This document shows positions 42,565 through 51,001 of a stretch of 64,000 bases of DNA, one piece after another. The stretch is from JALZKA01 sp963715405 (GTDB lineage Bacteria; Actinomycetota; Thermoleophilia; Solirubrobacterales; 70-9). The DNA lies in assembly GCA_963715405.1 (NCBI GenBank), contig OY970239.1, positions 992,001-1,056,000 on the forward strand, written 5' to 3'. The stretch's first letter is position 1. Every line of letters starts with the position of its first letter. A program made the position numbers and the translations under genes. The notes under the pieces were generated by a model. It was not told the DNA's origin. It did not search any database and saw only the letters and a list, made by a program, of their open reading frames with translations.

Positions 42565-43376
42565 GAGGTTGGCGAGTTCCCGGTGCGCGCGTCGGCAAAC
42601 GCCAGAAACCGAACGACCTCGCCAACCGACCGCTCGGGTTCCTCATCGAAGGCGAAATGGCCGGCTCCTTCGATCGCGACGAGGCGCGATCCGGGAATCT
42701 CTTGCCTGAAGCGCTTGGCGCCTGCGAGCGGTGCGAACTGGTCATCGGCGCCCCAGAGGAGAAGGGTCGGCACGCCGAGCTCCGCCAGCTTGCCCTGGTA
42801 GGGCTCGAGCTTCTCGAAGTCCATCGAGCGGTAGAACTCGACCGTGGCTTCTCGCCCGCGTCCCTCGGCGAAGGGACGCCAGTACTCGTCTACGTCCTCA
42901 TCAGAAAACCCGGCGCCGTCGGCTCGAAGGAGGCCGGCAAAGCCATCGCGATCGACGGCCGCCATGATCTCCTCGCCCCGCTCGGAGCGCATCGCCTCGG
43001 CCATCCCGTGCCACTTCCCGTCTGAGAAGAACCCCGTGTCCGAGATGACGAGCGCCGAGACCAGGTCCGGATGCTCGCAAGCCCACGCCAGGCCGATGAA
43101 GCCGCCCCAATCGTGGACGATGAGCGCGACACGGCCGAGATCGAGCTCTGCGTGCAGTTCGGTGAGCGCGGCGAGGTTCCGCTCGAACGTCGCGGGACCA
43201 GGGTCGTCGGAGTCGCCGAGGCAGTACAGGTCCGGCGCAACGCACCGGCGTCCCTCGGCGACGAGCGCGTCCATCAGCGGCACCCACATCCGCGACGATT
43301 CCGGAAAGCCGTGGACGAGGAGTACGGGGTCGGCGGACGCCTTTCGGTCAGGCTTGGTCTCCCGGAAATGGACCAC
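42561..43376 (-). CDS. Alpha/beta-hydrolase, haloalkane dehalogenase/epoxide hydrolase type
   Basis: A 271-aa hydrolase: VLLVHGFPESSRMWVPLMDA (oxyanion loop), VALIVHDWGGFIGLAW with an Asp nucleophile as in dehalogenases and epoxide hydrolases, LLLWGADDQFAPL and GAGHFAFDE with the catalytic His. Substrate unknown. First gene of the minus-strand operon, overlapping the next by 4 nt, so it may process the product of the PLP enzymes. Confidence 0.85.
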   Translation of the reverse strand: MVHFRETKPDRKASADPVLLVHGFPESSRMWVPLMDALVAEGRRCVAPDLYCLGDSDDPGPATFERNLAALTELHAELDLGRVALIVHDWGGFIGLAWACEHPDLVSALVISDTGFFSDGKWHGMAEAMRSERGEEIMAAVDRDGFAGLLRADGAGFSDEDVDEYWRPFAEGRGREATVEFYRSMDFEKLEPYQGKLAELGVPTLLLWGADDQFAPLAGAKRFRQEIPGSRLVAIEGAGHFAFDEEPERSVGEVVRFLAFADARTGNSPTS

Positions 43377-43386
43377 GGCCTGAGGC

Positions 43387-43392
43387 TACGCT
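43387..43392 (+). promoter_or_regulatory. Putative -10 box of tRNA-Cys
   Basis: TACGCT lies 11 nt before the tRNA-Cys gene. The same hexamer precedes ftsY and rpmF; its presence at a tRNA supports it being a true -10 element. Confidence 0.45.
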
Positions 43393-43403
43393 CTTTCCGG
43401 CTC

Positions 43404-43474
43404 GGCGCCTTGGCGGAGTGGTTACGCAGCGGCCTGCAAAGCCGTTTACGCCGGTTCGATTCCGGCAGGCGCCT
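43404..43474 (+). tRNA. tRNA-Cys (anticodon GCA)
   Basis: Acceptor GGCGCCT/AGGCGCC, anticodon stem GCGGC/GCCGT with loop CTGCAAA (GCA), T-stem CCGG/CCGG around TTCGATT, discriminator U. CCA is not encoded. It stands alone between the hydrolase gene and a convergent secreted-protein gene. Confidence 0.95.
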
Positions 43475-43542
43475 CTACTGGGCACCGCGCGCACTGACGA
43501 TTACCCGCCTGATTTAGGCGCGACGGCTAGAAGGCCCAGACC

Positions 43543-43571
43543 AGCCGGGGCGCAGAAGGCACCCCGGCTGC
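43543..43571. terminator. Hairpin CAGCCGGGG / CCCCGGCTG
   Basis: Nine-base perfect arms around an 11-nt loop, between tRNA-Cys and the stop of the minus-strand gene at 43584. Probably terminates one or both; no U-tract. Confidence 0.55.
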
Positions 43572-43583
43572 CGAGCCAAACGT

Positions 43584-44006
43584 CTAGTCCCGGACCTGTG
43601 GTCCTCCTAGCACTACCTCTTCCTGTGAAACTGCCTTCCTGCACACGTGGTGATGCCCGGGGTTGTCGTTCACCACCGTGCGAACGGCCTCCGTGTAATA
43701 GGTCCCCCTGGAGAGGGGGCCCGTGAAGCCTCCGTACCTGCCGTTGGCGTTGGAAAATACGGCACCTTCGAACACGTCGTTGCCACCTTCCTTTATACGG
43801 TGGAGCTCCACTAGCCGGAACGACTCACAGCTCTGCCTTCGAGACGAAACCCAGCCACCGGCGAAGCTGTCGCCTTGGTCGGCGCCGTTCCTATCGATAT
43901 TGAACGTGATATTGGAACCGACCTTCACGGTGTGGCCCGTCGCCACCGCGACGAGTGAGGCAGACATCAGCGCCACCGTTGCGGTGACCGCTGCAATGCG
44001 CTTCAT
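43584..44006 (-). CDS. Small secreted protein of unknown function
   Basis: A 140-aa protein with a signal peptide (MKRIAAVTATVALMSASLVA, cleavage near ATGHT), two Cys in the mature part and Gly/Asn-rich stretches (NGRYGGFTGPLSRGTYYTEA). No known domain. The ATG at 44006 follows GAGGAGG at 5 nt. Its leader shares ATTAGAGGAGG with the next gene upstream (44172-45251), suggesting related expression. Confidence 0.75.
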   Translation of the reverse strand: MKRIAAVTATVALMSASLVAVATGHTVKVGSNITFNIDRNGADQGDSFAGGWVSSRRQSCESFRLVELHRIKEGGNDVFEGAVFSNANGRYGGFTGPLSRGTYYTEAVRTVVNDNPGHHHVCRKAVSQEEVVLGGPQVRD

Positions 44007-44119
44007 AGGACCCTCCTCTAATCGTCCTGCGCTGCCCCGGACGGGCAACGCGGGCAAAGTAACAACGATTGCTTGGGAGGTCAAGCAGGGAAAAGACTCC
44101 ACCCCGAACGGGCAAAGAG

Positions 44120-44149
44120 GAACGGGCCCCGCCGAAGCGAGGCCCGTTC
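44120..44149. terminator. Hairpin GAACGGGCC / GGCCCGTTC
   Basis: Nine-base arms around a 12-nt loop, 22 nt downstream of the stop of the minus-strand gene at 44172. Probable terminator for that gene. Confidence 0.55.
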
Positions 44150-44171
44150 TGCTCACGAGGACTTGCGAGTG

Positions 44172-45251
44172 CTAGCCCTTGGGCTGGTTCTTGCCACGCG
44201 TGGCTACGAAGCTCACGCAGTCGCCCTGGTTACGGAACGTCGTCCCATAGTTCATCCAGCCGCCCTTCTTGCACTGGTCGGCGTTGGTCGGGAGGGGACA
44301 ACCATTCTGTGCCCCGCCGGCCTGGGTGTCGCAGTCGTCGCTGCTGTCTGGCACGCCGTCGTTGTCATCATCGGCGTCGCAGGCATCACCCTGTCCGTCG
44401 TTGTCAGTGTCCGTCTGATCCGGGTTGCTGACATCGACGCAGTTATCCGTCGAGTCCGGATCGCCGTCGCCATCGGAGTCGGGCGGCGGGGGAGGCGTCA
44501 GCTCGAAGTCGAACGTAGTCCTCTCTCCGTCCACCGACACGTAGAGCGCGTCGACGTTCGAGACGATGCCCGGGTTGCTGGAGCCCTGGTTGACCCCGAG
44601 CGAGCCGGGGCAAGGCGATACGGGTGCGGCGCCTGGGCCGCAACTCGTGCCTTCCTCGATCGTCGCGTTGGGATACAGCGCAACGATCTCGTCCCACGAA
44701 CAGGGGTTGGACTGCGGGCAGGGGTTTGGCTCGCCGTTTACGACGCCGCCACTCAACCACCACTGGGCGCTGCCGCCCTTGTAGGCGTCCCAGTCCTGCC
44801 AGACACCCGTCTGGACCGCTGCGTTGCCTTCGTCCTGGTAGGGCTCGTAAACCATGTACCGGTCCGGATCGCCGTCGCCGGTCACATCAATCCTGATATT
44901 GAGGGCCGCCACCCCGGCTTCGAAGCCGGTCGAGCTGGGATCGCGGTACGTCGAGTAGCCGATCCCGTCGACGTCGGCCAGCGCCGTCCCGTCGTACTGA
45001 TCCGTAAACAGCTGGACCTTCGCTGTCGAGTCCGGGGTCCGAAGCTCGTAGCTTCCCGTGCCGAGAGGCGGTGTCGCCGGCCCTTCCTCGAAATTGCCCG
45101 TCCCGGGTGGGCGGGTGTCCGACGTGTACCAGTCTCCGCCGACCAAATCAGCCGGCGTCACGACCTCTGTGGTGTCTTGGGCGCTCGCGGGAGCGCTGAA
45201 CACCGTGATCAGACCGAGTGCCAGTGCTATTGCACAGAGCAGTCTCTTCAT
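44172..45251 (-). CDS. Secreted protein with thrombospondin type 3 calcium repeats
   Basis: A 359-aa protein with a signal peptide (MKRLLCAIALALGLITVFSA, cleavage near ASA-QD). A beta-rich domain (about 30-255) includes a DVTGDGDPDRYMVYEP stretch. A Pro linker and TSP3 repeats follow (DSDGDGDPDSTDNCVDV, DTDNDGQGDACDADDDNDG) with regular Asp and Cys for calcium and disulphides. Extracellular, function unknown. ATG after GAGGAGGAAAG. Confidence 0.82.
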   Translation of the reverse strand: MKRLLCAIALALGLITVFSAPASAQDTTEVVTPADLVGGDWYTSDTRPPGTGNFEEGPATPPLGTGSYELRTPDSTAKVQLFTDQYDGTALADVDGIGYSTYRDPSSTGFEAGVAALNIRIDVTGDGDPDRYMVYEPYQDEGNAAVQTGVWQDWDAYKGGSAQWWLSGGVVNGEPNPCPQSNPCSWDEIVALYPNATIEEGTSCGPGAAPVSPCPGSLGVNQGSSNPGIVSNVDALYVSVDGERTTFDFELTPPPPPDSDGDGDPDSTDNCVDVSNPDQTDTDNDGQGDACDADDDNDGVPDSSDDCDTQAGGAQNGCPLPTNADQCKKGGWMNYGTTFRNQGDCVSFVATRGKNQPKG

Positions 45252-45508
45252 CTTTCCTCCTCTAATCCGGCGGTCTCGAGGCCTTCACCGCGACCCGCCG
45301 ATGGACCAGACGATCATGCTTGAACGCGGTCGCCAATACATCCGTGCAAGCCCGCAACTTTCCTGGGTCAACTACGTAGCGAAAACAGGTAATCAGGTCG
45401 GTTCTTTCGTCGGCACGGAGGGCGTTTGGCAGTAGCGAGCACCGCGGCAGGCACGGCTCGGCGTCGTTAGTCTCGGCCGGCAACTCTTTCTAGCCCAGGA
45501 GGCCCACC
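45252..45508. other. Intergenic region between divergent genes
   Basis: Holds the leader of the minus-strand TSP3 gene (ATTAGAGGAGG at about 45256-45266) and the AGGAGG ribosome-binding site of the VOC gene near 45498. No further gene or clear structure is seen. Confidence 0.5.
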
Positions 45509-45874
45509 TTGATCAGCAAAGTCGATTTCATCGGCGTTCCGTCTCAGGACGCCGGTCGCGCGAGAAAGTTCTATGGCGAGACGCTCGGCCTTCGCCAGGA
45601 CGAGAATGCCGCGACCGACTTCTGGGCCGGCGACGTCTGCTTCGGGATCTGGGAGCCCGAGAAGTTCGGGATGGAGTTCGCGCCGCAGCGAAACGCGCAT
45701 CCGGCCCTACACGTGGACGATGTCGCGGCTGCGCGTGGGGAGCTCGAAGGCAAGGGCGTCGAGTTCCTCGGCGACACGTTCGACACCGGGGTCTGCCACA
45801 TGGCTCTCTTTCGCGATCCGGACGGCAACGACCTCATGCTTCACAACCGCTACGCGCCTTACGAGAACGACTGA
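45509..45874 (+). CDS. VOC superfamily (glyoxalase/dioxygenase-like) protein
   Basis: A 121-aa single-domain protein with beta-alpha-beta-beta-beta repeats: VDFIGVPSQDAGRARKFYGE, PALHVDDVAAARGELEGKG and HMALFRDPDGNDLMLHNRY. Metal-binding His/Glu positions are only partly evident. Such proteins dimerise; functions range from glyoxalase to antibiotic binding. TTG start after AGGAGG. Confidence 0.85.
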   Translation: MISKVDFIGVPSQDAGRARKFYGETLGLRQDENAATDFWAGDVCFGIWEPEKFGMEFAPQRNAHPALHVDDVAAARGELEGKGVEFLGDTFDTGVCHMALFRDPDGNDLMLHNRYAPYEND

Positions 45875-45888
45875 GCGAAAGCCTGCGG

Positions 45889-47361
45889 CTAGCGGTCTCG
45901 CTTGAACGGCCAGACGCCGTTCGTGACCTTCACGTTGTAGAAGCCCTGGAAGCCGTCCGAGTACCAGATCTCGCCGCGCCCGGGCGCGAACTCGGGACTC
46001 GACATCGCCCAGTTCGATGCGTCGAGTGGGCCAGCGCGGTCCCTGACGGGCGCGTTGAAGTAGGCGATCTCCTTGGGATGCTTCGGGTCGCGGATGTCGA
46101 AGACCCTGAGGCCCGAGACGATCATCGAGCACGCGACGATGCCGGGGTTCACTCGGCGCGGCACGCTGCAGTAGTGGCCCGCGTAACCCTGAAGCGGAAA
46201 GCTCGCGCCCGGGTCCGCGCCGATCTCGGCGAAGTTCTCGGGCTGGTGGACGGCGAGCCGCATGTTCGAAACGACCCTGGGGCGGCGCTCGTTCTCGACG
46301 GAGATCATGCGTGCGGCGCCGACCTCGGACAGGGTGCCGAACTCGTCGATCTCCATCACGTACTTCTTGCCCCTGATCTTTACGGGGATCGCGTTCTGCG
46401 GGATCGACATCGACTCCCAGGTGAGCCTCGAGATCTCGGTCAGTTGCGGATTCGAAGCCCGCTCCTGGATGTCGGAGGTATCGAGGATGATCAGACCCGA
46501 ATCCGTTCCCGCCACGTAGGCGCGCTTGCCCGAGCTTGAGATCGAGAGGCCGTGGGAGTCGTAGCTGCCGTAGCCGAGCGGGATCGGCAAGCTGAGGTTC
46601 GAGATGTCGATCGCGACGATTGTCGACGTCCCTGGCGATGCCGCGTAGAACGTTTTGCCGTCGCGCGCGATCCCGGACTCGTGGCCGAAGACGCCGGTGG
46701 GCGTCGAGGACCTGAGCTCGGGGAAGCGGCAATCTTCCGAGATGTCGTAGAGGTCGACGATGCCCGGGAGAAAGGCGGGGTTGCCGGCCACTGCCGCGAG
46801 GACGCCGCCCTTCTGGCTCACCACAAGAGACTCGTGCGGAGAGATCATCGCCGGACTCACGAGGCGCGTGACGAAGTCCGGGCGCTTCGGATCCGACATG
46901 TCCATGACGTTCACGCCGGCCTCGAGATCGAAGATGTTCGTGGGGGCGAGGAGCGTGGTGTCGTAGTACGCACATTCCCGTCCCGACTCGTCGATGAAGC
47001 GCTCGACCTTGAAGCCTCCGATCGAGCCGACCGGGTTCTCCGAGGATGTATGCGAGCCGATCATCCTCGTGTTGCAGGTGTATCCCTCCGCTGCCCGCCC
47101 CGACTCGTGGTCTGAGAGCGGGACGCGGCCCTGGATATCGGTCTCGGGCCTCGAGCCCGGACCGCACTTGCCCTGCGGGGTCGGCAGAAGCGGCGGCTCT
47201 TCAGCTCGGTAGGTGGGAGCGGGCGGGACCTCGACCGGTGCCTCGGGCGAGCCGAAGACGTTCGCGAGGTCGAGCTTCACCTCGCCCGGATGGTCGGCGT
47301 GGGCGGTGCCCGCAAGAGCGAGCAGCGCCGCGACCGTGGCGAGAAACCACCTGACGACCAC
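45889..47361 (-). CDS. Secreted LVIVD-repeat beta-propeller protein
   Basis: About 490 aa with a signal peptide (VVVRWFLATVAALLALAGTA). Repeated blade motifs couple Asp-Ile-Ser/Asp segments with LVIVD-like strands: VNVMDMSDPKRPDF, GIVDLYDIS, IVAIDISNLSLP, GLIILDTSDIQ, GLRVFDIRDPKHPKEI. Likely a surface or periplasmic propeller. GTG 47361 is preferred because GGAGGAGGGG lies 9 nt before it; an ATG at 47382, 6 nt after a TACGAT box, is also possible. Lies downstream of the amine oxidase gene, perhaps cotranscribed. Confidence 0.8.
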   Translation of the reverse strand: MVVRWFLATVAALLALAGTAHADHPGEVKLDLANVFGSPEAPVEVPPAPTYRAEEPPLLPTPQGKCGPGSRPETDIQGRVPLSDHESGRAAEGYTCNTRMIGSHTSSENPVGSIGGFKVERFIDESGRECAYYDTTLLAPTNIFDLEAGVNVMDMSDPKRPDFVTRLVSPAMISPHESLVVSQKGGVLAAVAGNPAFLPGIVDLYDISEDCRFPELRSSTPTGVFGHESGIARDGKTFYAASPGTSTIVAIDISNLSLPIPLGYGSYDSHGLSISSSGKRAYVAGTDSGLIILDTSDIQERASNPQLTEISRLTWESMSIPQNAIPVKIRGKKYVMEIDEFGTLSEVGAARMISVENERRPRVVSNMRLAVHQPENFAEIGADPGASFPLQGYAGHYCSVPRRVNPGIVACSMIVSGLRVFDIRDPKHPKEIAYFNAPVRDRAGPLDASNWAMSSPEFAPGRGEIWYSDGFQGFYNVKVTNGVWPFKRDR

Positions 47362-47441
47362 GCGGTTCAGCCCCTCCTCCATACCCGGATCGTACGTGCT
47401 CGGGTGGAGCGTTGCGGCACCCCGAGGGTCCGGCCAACCGC

Positions 47442-48962
47442 TCAGAGCGCAGCGAGCACCTCGGCGGCGACGCGCTCTCCCGAGCGGATTGCACCGTCCA
47501 TGTAGCCGACCCAGTAGCCCGAGGTCTCGGTGCCGGCCCAGTGAATGCGACCGGCCGGCTCGCGCAGGAAGCGGCCGAGCTGAAAGAGGGCGCCAGGCGA
47601 GGTGAAGCCCACCGGCCCGCCGCGCGACCAGCGATCCGCGACCCAGTCCGACTCGATGTACTCATTTGGGTTCGCGGCCTCGTTTCCGAAGTACTTGGTG
47701 AAGTTGGCCACGACCGCGGCCTTGCGTTCGTTCTTCGGCATCGAGATGAAGTCGCGCTGGAGGTCGCCGCCGACGAATCCGAAGATCACTCCGAGGTCTG
47801 GATCCCCTCCGGGAGGCGAGCCGTCGTAGGTGACCTGGACCGGCCCGTCGTAGGAGACGACAGTCCCGTTCAAGCCCGCATCTCGCCAGAACGGCGTGTC
47901 GTAAACGCAGGCCACCTTCATGAGCGTCCCCTGCGAGGTGCGCTGCGTGAGCTGGTCGCGCTTGGCCGGCAGGGCGGGGGAGTACTCGATCCGCGACGCG
48001 AGCGCAGGGGGGATCGCGACGATCGCCCGCTTCGCGCTGACCGTGACGCCCTTGGCCGTGACGATGACGCCGTTCGGTCCCTGCCTGATCCGGCTCACCG
48101 GGGCGCGCTTGATCACCCGTTTCCCGAGCGCCCTTGCCATCCGGTTGGTGATCTCCTGCGTGCCACCGACGAAGCGGCTCTCCTGCGCTCCACCGCGAGT
48201 GTTGAAGTTTCGCTCGAAGGTGCCCACGTTTTCCTCGTTGCCGGATGCTGCGATGTAGAAAAGGACGTAGAGAAGCGAGAGCTCTCGCGGTTCGGCTCCG
48301 AAGATGGGGCGCGTTGCGAGCGGCACGATCTCCTTGAACTGAGGTGTCACCGCGTTCTCGTCGATCCAGCTCTCAAACGTCTCGCTGTCCTGAGCCGCCG
48401 CGTCCGGCGATTCATAGGGCGCCTCGACGTCGATCTCGGCCGCCATCTCGTTGAGCCGCGTGACCACGGCCGCGAGGTCAGCCAGGATCACAGGATCAGG
48501 CGGGGCCGTCCCTGTGGGACCCGTGTCCGAGTAGGTCGAGCGCGTTCCGTTCGAGTCCACGTAGACGTTGTCCCCTTCGACGAAGGTCGGGAACGTGCCC
48601 ACGTTGAAGCGCTCTGCCATGGCCATGAGGCGGTCCTGGGTCGGGCCCGTGAACGTGCCTCCGCGCTCAGAGATCTCGCCTTCGCCGATCCTATGATTGT
48701 GGACCCGCCCTCCGGTGCGGCTTCGCGCCTCGAGGACGATCACCGACTTGCCGGCGGCCCTGAGCTCGAGGGCTGCGGTCAAGCCCGCGAATCCGGCGCC
48801 GACGATGACCACGTCGGCGCTTCGCCGCGACTGCCTCGGCCTCGCGCCTGCACGATCGGTGCCGATCGCAAGACCGGCGGTGCCGATCGCCGCGCTACCT
48901 ACCAGGCGCCGTCGGCTGATGCGGTGCTGATCGTCGTTCGCTTCGCTGATCTCGTCGCTCAC
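47442..48962 (-). CDS. Tat-exported flavin monoamine oxidase family protein
   Basis: A 506-aa FAD oxidase with a twin-arginine signal (RISRRRLVGSAAIGTAGLAI), the FAD motif VVIVGAGFAGLTAALELRAAG with LEARSRTGGRVH, and the C-terminal GTETSGYWVGYMDGAIRSGE typical of putrescine/monoamine oxidases. Oxidises primary or secondary amines to aldehydes with H2O2. The GTG at 48962 was chosen because GGGAG precedes it and it yields a compact Tat signal. The nearby Pot transporter and class III aminotransferase point to a polyamine or related amine substrate. Confidence 0.85.
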   Translation of the reverse strand: MSDEISEANDDQHRISRRRLVGSAAIGTAGLAIGTDRAGARPRQSRRSADVVIVGAGFAGLTAALELRAAGKSVIVLEARSRTGGRVHNHRIGEGEISERGGTFTGPTQDRLMAMAERFNVGTFPTFVEGDNVYVDSNGTRSTYSDTGPTGTAPPDPVILADLAAVVTRLNEMAAEIDVEAPYESPDAAAQDSETFESWIDENAVTPQFKEIVPLATRPIFGAEPRELSLLYVLFYIAASGNEENVGTFERNFNTRGGAQESRFVGGTQEITNRMARALGKRVIKRAPVSRIRQGPNGVIVTAKGVTVSAKRAIVAIPPALASRIEYSPALPAKRDQLTQRTSQGTLMKVACVYDTPFWRDAGLNGTVVSYDGPVQVTYDGSPPGGDPDLGVIFGFVGGDLQRDFISMPKNERKAAVVANFTKYFGNEAANPNEYIESDWVADRWSRGGPVGFTSPGALFQLGRFLREPAGRIHWAGTETSGYWVGYMDGAIRSGERVAAEVLAAL

Positions 48963-48970
48963 GTCTCTCC

Positions 48971-49261
48971 CTAGAAGCGCACCGCGCGCTTTGGGACCCA
49001 CCACAGCTCATCGGCAGCGTCGCCCTGGCCACCTCTCGCGGTCATGCCGCGGCTGGCGTGCATGTCGACGGCTCCGTCGACCTCGTCGAGGGCCTTGAAC
49101 GCCAGTTCCCGCGCTTCGGCTTTGCCGGCCCCGGCGTCTCTGAGCCCCCGCAATACGCGTGTTTGGTTGACCGAGAACTTCTCAACCGGCCCGGGGTCGT
49201 GCATCCGGCTCACATTCGACGGGTCCGTGACGAGCTTGACCGCATCGGCAACTTCTGGCAT
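48971..49261 (-). CDS. Small hypothetical protein
   Basis: A 96-aa charged protein, no signal peptide or membrane helix; contains FSVNQTRVLRGLRDAGAGKA and ends DELWWVPKRAVRF. Not recognised. It ends 8 nt before the amine oxidase start and begins 34 nt after the oxidoreductase gene, so it is probably in the same operon. TAAGGT lies 6 nt before its ATG. Confidence 0.6.
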   Translation of the reverse strand: MPEVADAVKLVTDPSNVSRMHDPGPVEKFSVNQTRVLRGLRDAGAGKAEARELAFKALDEVDGAVDMHASRGMTARGGQGDAADELWWVPKRAVRF

Positions 49262-49295
49262 TGAGACACCTTACGACGACGCGCAGCGAGGGGCG

Positions 49296-50936
49296 TCAGC
49301 GAAGCGCTGCCGCGGGCTCGCGCCGGCGGCGAAAGCGCGAGCGTAGGCCGTTCGCTCGCCTGCGGTCCTTGAGGATGCGTTGCGCGGCGTTGTGGCCCGA
49401 CGCCGCCATGACGCCGCCCCCCGGGTGCGTGCCGGCGCCGCAAAGGTAGAGGCCCTTGAGCGGCGTCGCGTACTGGGCGAGCATGGGGGAGGGGCGCATG
49501 AACGCCATCTGCGCGAGGTCCTGCTCGCCTTGGAAGATCGAGCCTCCCTGGAGGCCGAAGATGTCCTCGAGGTCGGGCGGGGCGAGGACCTCGCGCTCCT
49601 CGATGGCCCCCGGCAGGTTCGGTGCGAACTGGGCCATGTTCTCGACGCAGGCATCGGCGTAGCGCTCGCGTGCGCCCTCGGGCCACTCCTCATGAGTGGG
49701 CGGCCCGTACTGCGTGAACATCGTCGCGATCCAGCGATCGTCGTCGGTGAGCGACGGGTCGATCGAGCTCGGGACCTCGAGCTCGGTGTAGGGGTTCGCC
49801 GAAGGCTCGCCCCGAACGGCGTCCTGCCACGCGCGCTCGAGGTAGTCGAGCGAAGGGCAGTAGTTGACCCCCGCGGTGAGGAGATGGCGTGAATCTTCTT
49901 CGGAGAGCCCCTCGTAGAGCGGCGGCTCGCTCAGAACCATGTTGACCTTGACCGAGGCGCCGCGCGTGCGATAGGCGGCCATGTCCTCGCCGACCTCGTC
50001 GGGGAAGTTCTGAGCGCCCGCGAGGTCCATGATCGTCGTCTTGGGATGGGCGCCCGACGCGACGATCGGCGCGTAGTGCGTGGCGCCATCCGCGAGCGTC
50101 ACGCCGGTGACCCTGCCGCCCGACGAGTCGATCGAGGTGACTTCGGCGTCCGTGCGGATCTCGGCGCCCGCCGCCCTGGCGCTCGAGGCGATTGCCTCCG
50201 AGATCGCGCCCATGCCGCCGATCACCTGCCCCCAGGAGCCGACGTTGCCGTCGAGCTCGCCGAGCGCGTGATGAAGGAGGTTGTAGGCGGTGCCCGGCGA
50301 ATAGGGGCCGGCCCAAACACCGACGACGCCGGTCGATGCGATCGAGCCCTTGAGATAGTCGTTCTCGAAGAAGGTGTCGAGGAGGTCGCCGACCGACATC
50401 GTGAAGACCCGGACCAGCTTTTGCACGTTTCGCTGAGACATGCCGGCGACGCGCCCTGCCTCCTTGAGAATCCCGGCGATATCAACGGGCGCCTTCGAGC
50501 CGAGCGCGGGGGGCTGGCGGATCATCATGGGGCGGACGAATCCGGCCGCCATGAAGAGAAGCTCTTCGAACTCCTCGTAGCGCTCGGCGTCCCGCTTGGA
50601 GAACTTCGCGATCGAGTCACAGGTCTTTGCCACATCGTCGTGGAAGACGATCGGGCCGTCGGGCGTCATCGCGGCGTAGGCAGGATCGAGCGGATGCGCC
50701 TTGTAGCCGTGGCGCCTGAGCTCGAGGTCTCGGACGACCTTCGGCTGGAGCATCGAGACGACGTAGGAGGCGCGCGAAACGCGGGCCCCGGGCCAGACCT
50801 CCTCGGTGACGCAGGCGCCGCCGAGGATTGGACGGCGCTCGAGGATCAGGGTTCGTAGACCCGAGCGGGCAAGGTACGCGCCGGTGGTGAGGCCGTTATG
50901 CCCGCCCCCGACCACTATCGCGTCCCAGGTGCCCAT
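49296..50936 (-). CDS. FAD-dependent oxidoreductase, phytoene-dehydrogenase-like (COG1233/PYROXD2 type)
   Basis: About 546 aa: N-terminal MGTWDAIVVGGGHNGLTTGA FAD motif followed by LERRPILGGACVTEEVWPG, and a C-terminal GLYLCGAGTHPGGGVMAASG. Family members act on isoprenoids or unknown substrates; the setting suggests an amine or acyl intermediate. An upstream ATG at 50957 is in frame, but homology begins at 50936. The divergent promoter region carries the TTGACT palindrome, and a TATAAC box (50965-50960) may drive this gene. Confidence 0.82.
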   Translation of the reverse strand: MGTWDAIVVGGGHNGLTTGAYLARSGLRTLILERRPILGGACVTEEVWPGARVSRASYVVSMLQPKVVRDLELRRHGYKAHPLDPAYAAMTPDGPIVFHDDVAKTCDSIAKFSKRDAERYEEFEELLFMAAGFVRPMMIRQPPALGSKAPVDIAGILKEAGRVAGMSQRNVQKLVRVFTMSVGDLLDTFFENDYLKGSIASTGVVGVWAGPYSPGTAYNLLHHALGELDGNVGSWGQVIGGMGAISEAIASSARAAGAEIRTDAEVTSIDSSGGRVTGVTLADGATHYAPIVASGAHPKTTIMDLAGAQNFPDEVGEDMAAYRTRGASVKVNMVLSEPPLYEGLSEEDSRHLLTAGVNYCPSLDYLERAWQDAVRGEPSANPYTELEVPSSIDPSLTDDDRWIATMFTQYGPPTHEEWPEGARERYADACVENMAQFAPNLPGAIEEREVLAPPDLEDIFGLQGGSIFQGEQDLAQMAFMRPSPMLAQYATPLKGLYLCGAGTHPGGGVMAASGHNAAQRILKDRRRANGLRSRFRRRREPAAALR

Positions 50937-50965
50937 CTGGGCAAGACGGTAGCACATTCGTTATA

Positions 50966-50994
50966 TTGACTACAAAGTCAACTACGAGTAGTAT
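50966..50994 (+). promoter_or_regulatory. Aminotransferase promoter with TTGACT-N4-AGTCAA operator
   Basis: The perfect palindrome TTGACT-acaa-AGTCAA (50966-50981) has its left half as the -35 box; a -10 TAGTAT (50989-50994) follows at 17 nt, 7 nt before a GTG start (51002). Close in size and sequence to operators of TetR-family repressors such as RutR. The near-identical site at 55749 and the TetR gene at 56928 suggest shared control. Confidence 0.65.
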
Positions 50995-51001
50995 CGGCTG
51001 C

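Noticed and set aside
47412..48974. A 520-codon open frame on the plus strand, antisense to the amine oxidase gene
   Set aside because: Its codons mirror the real gene; the translation is Arg/His/Asp-rich with no domain, typical of antisense shadows in GC-rich DNA.
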